Translations under genes and position numbers: made by a program
Assembly: GCA_900544685.1 (NCBI GenBank)
Contig: UQWA01000011.1
Location: forward strand, 1 to 64,000
Length of the DNA: 64,000 nt
DNA from: an uncultured Lachnospiraceae bacterium
Lineage (GTDB): Bacteria > Bacillota > Clostridia > Lachnospirales > Lachnospiraceae
Direction: 5' to 3'
Notes under the pieces: model-generated
The model's input: only the letters and a program-made list of their open reading frames with translations
Told to the model about the DNA's origin: nothing
Database searches by the model: none
Shown here: in pieces, positions 59,701-64,000 of the stretch
How positions within the stretch are numbered: position 1 is the stretch's first letter
Layout: each line of letters opens with the position of its first letter

Positions 59701-60915
59701 TTAGTTTTCATCATTTGCGTATTCTACCATTTTAGTATAACGCAAGTTCACGTAAAGACCAAGGACAACACCGACACCTGTCAGAATGATGTTCATCAGC
59801 ATAACCTGTGATGGCTGCATTTTGGATGCTGCAGTCAGGATGGTGTAGTTACAAAGAGAGGAAGCAATCATAACGAGGGCAGTAACGGTACCTTTGATCT
59901 TAGGAAACAGCATGTTGCATACGGAGGTTGCGATTTGCAGAAGTCCGCCTGCACCGGCCCATCCGATCAGGAATGCACCTGCGGTCATGGTAGTCTGGCT
60001 TGGGCTTACCAGTACAACGATCATAGTTACCAGGCAGATTACCGGATATGCAACGATAAAACGTACATCTTTGATTTTTCTGGTAAGGAATGCAGTTACG
60101 ATCAGAGCCAGCATAGTTCCGGCAGAATAGTAAGTCTGCATAATGGATGGATTTGCCCATCCTGCGTTTTCTTTTGCAAAGTTCTGTGCACAGTTCAGCC
60201 AGAGCTGGAAGGTACCGGTACAGGTGAATCCGATCAGGATCATAGCGATAGATTCCAGTGAAAAATGAGTATGTTTCAGGCTAGCAATCAGACCTTCTTT
60301 TTTACCGGCTGCTTTCTGATCTGCATCAGGAAGCGGGAATAAAAATACCAGAACCAGAAGAACAATATAGCAGATACCACAGGCGAAGAATAATGGGTTG
60401 TAAGATGTCAGTCCTGCAGCAGTTGTGGTAACAGCCATGCCAAGTGCAAACGGCAGAAGCATCTGTGCGATTGCGATAAAGAATTTAATACCCATGGTAG
60501 CAACGCCAGGTGCTTTGTAAATAATTTCGCCTACTGCCGGGTAAATACCGGTATCCAGGAAAGAGTTGGCAATACCGCCGATGATTGCGCACACGTAAGC
60601 AATCGTATAACCGCCGTTGGTGCCAGCGTTAAATGCAAGTGCAAGGCCGATCAGATATACGGCATAAGAAGCACTTCCGATTGCAGTGGAAATACGGCGG
60701 CCCAGTTTGTCGGACAGAGGTCCTGCAAATGGAAGGGCAATCAGACGTCCCAGACCCAGTGCTGCGGAAATCGCAGTGATCGCCATGGCTTCCACACCCC
60801 AGGATGCTGCCAGGGCATCTTTAATGACAGCCTGTCCAAGAATAGAGCAGCCGATACCGTGAATGAAATAATTTAAGTACAGGATCAGCGCACTTGGTAA
60901 ATACTTTTTGTTCAT
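59701..60915 (-). CDS. MFS transporter (candidate hydroaromatic acid importer)
   Basis: A 404-residue major facilitator with twelve spans. The A-like motif GPLSDKLGRRIST between spans 2 and 3 is near 65-77. A charged cytoplasmic loop follows span 6 (PDADQKAAGKKEG near 198). It sits 18 bp upstream of aroD in the same transcript, so the substrate is probably an AroD-pathway compound such as quinate or shikimate; this is inferred from context only. AGGAGAC precedes the ATG. The upstream gap is shared with the divergent LysR gene. Confidence 0.88.
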   Translation of the reverse strand: MNKKYLPSALILYLNYFIHGIGCSILGQAVIKDALAASWGVEAMAITAISAALGLGRLIALPFAGPLSDKLGRRISTAIGSASYAVYLIGLALAFNAGTNGGYTIAYVCAIIGGIANSFLDTGIYPAVGEIIYKAPGVATMGIKFFIAIAQMLLPFALGMAVTTTAAGLTSYNPLFFACGICYIVLLVLVFLFPLPDADQKAAGKKEGLIASLKHTHFSLESIAMILIGFTCTGTFQLWLNCAQNFAKENAGWANPSIMQTYYSAGTMLALIVTAFLTRKIKDVRFIVAYPVICLVTMIVVLVSPSQTTMTAGAFLIGWAGAGGLLQIATSVCNMLFPKIKGTVTALVMIASSLCNYTILTAASKMQPSQVMLMNIILTGVGVVLGLYVNLRYTKMVEYANDEN

Positions 60916-60968
60916 GGTGTTTTGTCTCCTTTGAAAAATTCTTTTTGCAATTGATTTACTTTTGTTCC

Positions 60969-60979
60969 GTCACAAACAA
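60969..60979 (+). repeat. GTCACAAACAA, copy 1
   Basis: An 11-base word in the gap between the MFS and LysR genes, repeated exactly at 62154-62164 ahead of the flavoenzyme gene. It may be a shared regulator contact. Confidence 0.35.
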
Positions 60980-61087
60980 TGGAAATCAAATTCAGAAAGC
61001 GTTAAAAAAATAACGTTCTGTATTATAATAACAGATAAAACAGGGATTGGTCTAATACCTATAAAGCAAAAAATTAATGCACCCAGT

Positions 61088-61102
61088 GTATTGATATGAT
61101 AC
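61088..61102. promoter_or_regulatory. Candidate LysR-type binding box (GTAT-N7-ATAC)
   Basis: GTAT-TGATATG-ATAC fits the LTTR T-N11-A pattern and is nearly palindromic throughout. It lies in the 283-bp divergent gap, about 97 bp before the LysR gene start. That gap otherwise holds a GCGTTA/TAACGT hairpin near 60998-61016 and a TATAAT-like -10 facing MFS. Confidence 0.5.
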
Positions 61103-61198
61103 TATAAAATATGAAAAGATATTCCTGCTCGCGGAAATTGCGGAGGCCTCGTGGCAGTGAGACAATTTGCAGGCGAAAAAAGCCAAGGAGAGTAAAAT

Positions 61199-62128
61199 AT
61201 GACATTCAATCAGATTCAGTATTTTCAAAAAGTAGCCCGTCTGGAGAATTACCATCAGGCGGCAGAAGAGTTGTATATTTCACAGCCATCTTTGAGCCGT
61301 GCGATAGCATCCCTTGAAACGGAACTGGGTGTTTTTCTGTTTGAAAAAAAGGGCCGGGGAGTGGTGTTGACCAAAGCCGGACGTCTTTTCCTGGAATATG
61401 CAGAACGTATTCTGGCAGAGTGCGATGCAGCAACTGCAAAAATGCAGGAGCTGGCAACAGGAAGCGGAAAGATTGATATTGGCTATGTTTTTCCACTGGC
61501 AGGGCATTATATTCCTCATAAAGTAAAGAAATTTCTGGAACTTCCGGAAAATAAAAAAGTAGTATTTAATTTTTTCCAGAATCATACATCGGCAATTTCC
61601 AAAAAAGTAAAAATGGGTGAACTGGATGTGGGATTCGGCGGCTGTATGGAGGGGGATGAATTTGAAACTTTCCCGGTGGTGGACCAGGAGATGGTGATTA
61701 TTACTCCGAAAGAACATCCATTAAGTGAAAGAAAAAGTATCTCGGTTACAGAACTGGGAAATTATCCGATTATCGGATACGACCGGGATTCCTGGATGGG
61801 GACACACTCTCAGTTCTTCTATAAGAAGTATAATATAAAGCCAGATATCATTGTGGAATGTCCGGATGAATACAACATAGTTGCGTTGGTAAAAGAGAAT
61901 TTTGGTATTGCGTTTCTTCCGAAGACAGACATTCTGGATGATGAGGGAATCGTCATTCATTCTATTGAAGATGTAGAGATTGTGCATCAGATCTTTATGT
62001 TCTGGATGAAGAATCGTTACCATCTGCCTGCAGTAGAGCGTTTTATACAATATATGAAGCAGCAGGCGCAGGAAGAAAATGATAGCAAGAATGCATTGAA
62101 AATTTACTTGAAAGATATTTTTAATTAG
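61199..62128 (+). CDS. LysR-family transcriptional regulator
   Basis: A 309-residue LTTR. The N-terminal winged helix-turn-helix is at residues 2-60 (NYHQAAEELYISQPSLSRAIASLETELG near 17-44), followed by a linker helix and a two-lobed effector domain (GKIDIGYVFPLAGHYIPHKV near 94-113). It is divergent from MFS-aroD and upstream of the flavoenzyme, so it probably controls both. A shikimate- or quinate-type inducer is inferred, by analogy with QuiR-type regulators known from Listeria. AGGAG precedes the ATG. Confidence 0.92.
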   Translation: MTFNQIQYFQKVARLENYHQAAEELYISQPSLSRAIASLETELGVFLFEKKGRGVVLTKAGRLFLEYAERILAECDAATAKMQELATGSGKIDIGYVFPLAGHYIPHKVKKFLELPENKKVVFNFFQNHTSAISKKVKMGELDVGFGGCMEGDEFETFPVVDQEMVIITPKEHPLSERKSISVTELGNYPIIGYDRDSWMGTHSQFFYKKYNIKPDIIVECPDEYNIVALVKENFGIAFLPKTDILDDEGIVIHSIEDVEIVHQIFMFWMKNRYHLPAVERFIQYMKQQAQEENDSKNALKIYLKDIFN

Positions 62129-62153
62129 AAAAAATACGGTGTATGATAAATCT

Positions 62154-62164
62154 GTCACAAACAA
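62154..62164 (+). repeat. GTCACAAACAA, copy 2
   Basis: Exact second copy of the word at 60969-60979, 66 bp before the flavoenzyme start and just downstream of a TATGAT (62142-62147). Confidence 0.35.
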
Positions 62165-62229
62165 AGAATAAGAAATGAACAAATGATTTTTCAGAAGGCA
62201 AACTATCGAAGAAGTGTGAGGGGTATATC

Positions 62230-64000
62230 ATGCAAACCAAGTATAAGAAAATATTTGAACCAATTACGGTAAAACGTACTACCATTAAGAACCGTATTGC
62301 CATGACACCAATGGGAACCAACTATGGTGAAACAAGCGGTGAGATGAGTAACCGTCATATGAATTATTATTCACTGCGTGCCAAAGGTGGTGTTGGTCTG
62401 ATTATTCTGGAGAATGCCAATGTGGAATATCCGGTAGGTTCCAACGGAACCAGCCAGATTCGTATTGACCATGACAGTTTTATGCCACGTTATTATCAAC
62501 TGGTTGAGAATCTTCACAAAAATGGTGCGACAGTAGCTATTCAGATTAACCATGCAGGTGCATCTGCATCTTCAGCAAGAACCGGAATGGAGACTGTGTC
62601 TTCTTCCAATATTCCTACGAAGGTCGGCGGTGAGATTCCGCGTCCAATGACAAAGGAAGAGATTCTGACTACCGTAAAAAAATACGGAGAAGCAGCAAAG
62701 CGTGTACAGGCAATCGGGTTTGATGCAGTGGAGATTCACTGTGGACATTCCTATCTGATGAGTCAGTTCATTTCTCCATATTATAACAAGAGGACAGATG
62801 AATTCGGAGGATCTGTAGAGAATCGTCTTCGTTTTCCGCGTATGGTACTGGAAGAAGTCAGAAAAAATGTGGGACCATGGTTTCCGATTATTGTGCGTAT
62901 CTCTGCTGAGGAACGTGTTCCGGGTGGAAATACACTGGAAGATACCTTGGAGTATCTGGAATACCTGGATGAATTCGTGGATATGTATGATGTATCCTGT
63001 GGCCTGAACCCATCCCTTCAGTATCAGATCGATTCCAACTATCTGCCGGATGGATGGCGTTCATACATGGCAAGAGCCGTAAAAGACAAATTCAAAAAGC
63101 CGGTTATCAATGCAGGTAACTACAGAGATCCGGAAATAGTAGAAAAGATTCTGGAAAGCGGAGATGTGGATATCGTCGGAATGGGACGTGGACTGATTGC
63201 AGATCCGGACTGGGTAAAGAAAGTACAGAACGGCGATGTGGATGTAATTCGTAAATGTATCTCCTGTAACGTTGGATGTGCAGGAAACCGTATCGGTGTA
63301 AACCGTCCGATCCGTTGTACGGTCAATCCGGCCGTACCGGAAGGTGATATTTATAAGAAGCTGAAAATCAATAAGAACTGTAATGTCGTTGTAGTCGGTG
63401 GTGGAACAGCAGGTCTGGAAGCAGCCTGTACAGCGGCAGAAGTGGGATGCAATGTCTTCCTTATGGAGAAAAAGGATCACTTGGGTGGTCTGTCTACCTT
63501 TATTTCAGATCTTCCAAGCAAAACACGTATGAAAGACTTCCCGAAATATCTGGAAGCTCGTGCAGCAAGACTGAAGAACCTTTATGTTTTCCTGAATACA
63601 GAAGCAACCGTAGACATGATCAAGCAGTTCAAGCCTGACATTGTGGTAAATGCCACCGGTTCTGTGCCACTGGTACCTCCAATCAAGGGACTGGTAGAGA
63701 ACATCGAAGCAGGCAATGTAGCAACGATTTTTGATATGATCAACAACCTGAATGCCGGAAAATATCCGGATGATTTCTGCAAGGGCAAGAAAGTCGTCGT
63801 AGTCGGAGGTGGTTCCGTTGGTCTGGACGTGATCGAATACTTTGCTCCACGTGGTGCTGAGTGCTCTATCGTAGATATGCTGCCACAGATAGGTATGCTG
63901 GCAGACCCGATCACCAAATGCTCCATGCGTGAAACACATGACAAATACCATGTAAAAGAGTATGTGAACACTGCTCTTCAGGAAGTAAAAGAAAATGCAT
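62230..64000 (+). CDS. Enoate reductase/2,4-dienoyl-CoA reductase-type flavoprotein (partial, runs off the right edge)
   Basis: 590 residues are visible; the frame is open at the edge. Residues 1-340 form an Old Yellow Enzyme TIM barrel (NRIAMTPMGTNYGE near 22, QINHAGASA near 108, the VEIHCGHSYLMSQFISPYYNKRTDEFGGS block near 165-195, GMGRGLIADPDW near 317). A four-cysteine [4Fe-4S] site follows (CISCNVGC near 341, C in RCTVNP near 362), then an FAD/NAD-binding domain with VVVGGGTAGLEAA near 385 and a second dinucleotide fold, VVVVGGGSVGLDV, near 520. The family reduces C=C bonds of enoates with NADH. GAGGGG precedes the ATG. The substrate here may be a dehydrated hydroaromatic acid (inference). 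Confidence 0.93.
   Translation, partial: MQTKYKKIFEPITVKRTTIKNRIAMTPMGTNYGETSGEMSNRHMNYYSLRAKGGVGLIILENANVEYPVGSNGTSQIRIDHDSFMPRYYQLVENLHKNGATVAIQINHAGASASSARTGMETVSSSNIPTKVGGEIPRPMTKEEILTTVKKYGEAAKRVQAIGFDAVEIHCGHSYLMSQFISPYYNKRTDEFGGSVENRLRFPRMVLEEVRKNVGPWFPIIVRISAEERVPGGNTLEDTLEYLEYLDEFVDMYDVSCGLNPSLQYQIDSNYLPDGWRSYMARAVKDKFKKPVINAGNYRDPEIVEKILESGDVDIVGMGRGLIADPDWVKKVQNGDVDVIRKCISCNVGCAGNRIGVNRPIRCTVNPAVPEGDIYKKLKINKNCNVVVVGGGTAGLEAACTAAEVGCNVFLMEKKDHLGGLSTFISDLPSKTRMKDFPKYLEARAARLKNLYVFLNTEATVDMIKQFKPDIVVNATGSVPLVPPIKGLVENIEAGNVATIFDMINNLNAGKYPDDFCKGKKVVVVGGGSVGLDVIEYFAPRGAECSIVDMLPQIGMLADPITKCSMRETHDKYHVKEYVNTALQEVKENA

Noticed and set aside
1..64000. tRNA, rRNA, tmRNA or CRISPR array
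   Set aside because: No cloverleaf, rRNA block or regular repeat-spacer series was seen in any intergenic gap; the largest gap (60916-61198) is a promoter region.

Overview
The window looks like chromosome from a low-to-mid GC, Gram-positive, anaerobic Clostridia, most likely a Lachnospiraceae gut bacterium (Blautia / Dorea / Mediterraneibacter-like). I infer this from the division and cell-wall gene order, the AGGAGG-type ribosome sites, the sporulation-type genes (SpoVD-like and SpoVE-like proteins, a Spo0E-like peptide), the HPr kinase, the PyrK/PyrDB pair and the overall protein character. No rRNA, tRNA or CRISPR array was recognised. Almost all of the window is coding, and genes mostly lie on the + strand.

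Layout. 1-372: the C-terminal end of a tyrosine integrase, the edge of a mobile element lying to the left, next to ychF. 392-2559: ychF, lgt and a 49-residue Spo0E-like gene. 2649-16073: the dcw cluster (mraZ, rsmH, ftsL-like, two class B penicillin-binding proteins, mraY, murD, an ftsW/spoVE gene, murA, divIB, ftsZ). It starts from an MraZ-box promoter and lacks murG between the SEDS gene and murA. 16158-26309: a cell-wall amidase, uvrC, hprK, glucokinase, a converging class A PBP, a YigZ-family gene, murI and a DUF1934 gene. 26327-29237: pyrC-pyrK-pyrD. 29346-33838: a phosphate operon (pstSCAB-phoU) and a small membrane-protein gene. Each is preceded by a promoter with the same spaced TTACAT boxes, and the PstS is circularly permuted. 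34037-41299: a LacI-type sensor fused to GGDEF, two tandem paralogous polytopic membrane proteins, an HD-domain protein and an RlmI-like methyltransferase. 41365-42372: an SdpR/SdpI-type autorepressor and immunity pair with two 22-bp operators.

42541-54019 holds two complete five-gene ABC importers of the peptide/nickel class with different gene orders, separated by a convergent/divergent MscS channel. 54109-55758 holds an SH3-repeat secreted protein and a chorismate-mutase-like/shikimate-kinase fusion. 55845-60915 (minus strand) holds a TRAP transporter (DctP-DctM-DctQ) and an MFS transporter-aroD operon. Divergent from these is a LysR regulator, followed by an enoate-reductase-type flavoprotein that runs off the right edge. 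The last block (TRAP, MFS, AroD, LysR, flavin oxidoreductase) looks like a hydroaromatic acid (quinate/shikimate) uptake and utilisation locus; this is inference from gene content.

The most interesting items are the permuted PstS with its duplicated Pho-type promoter, the AroD/LysR/flavoenzyme locus, the terminator-shaped hairpin inside the start of uvrC, the terminator directly abutting the spoVD-like start codon, and the paired SdpR-type palindromes.
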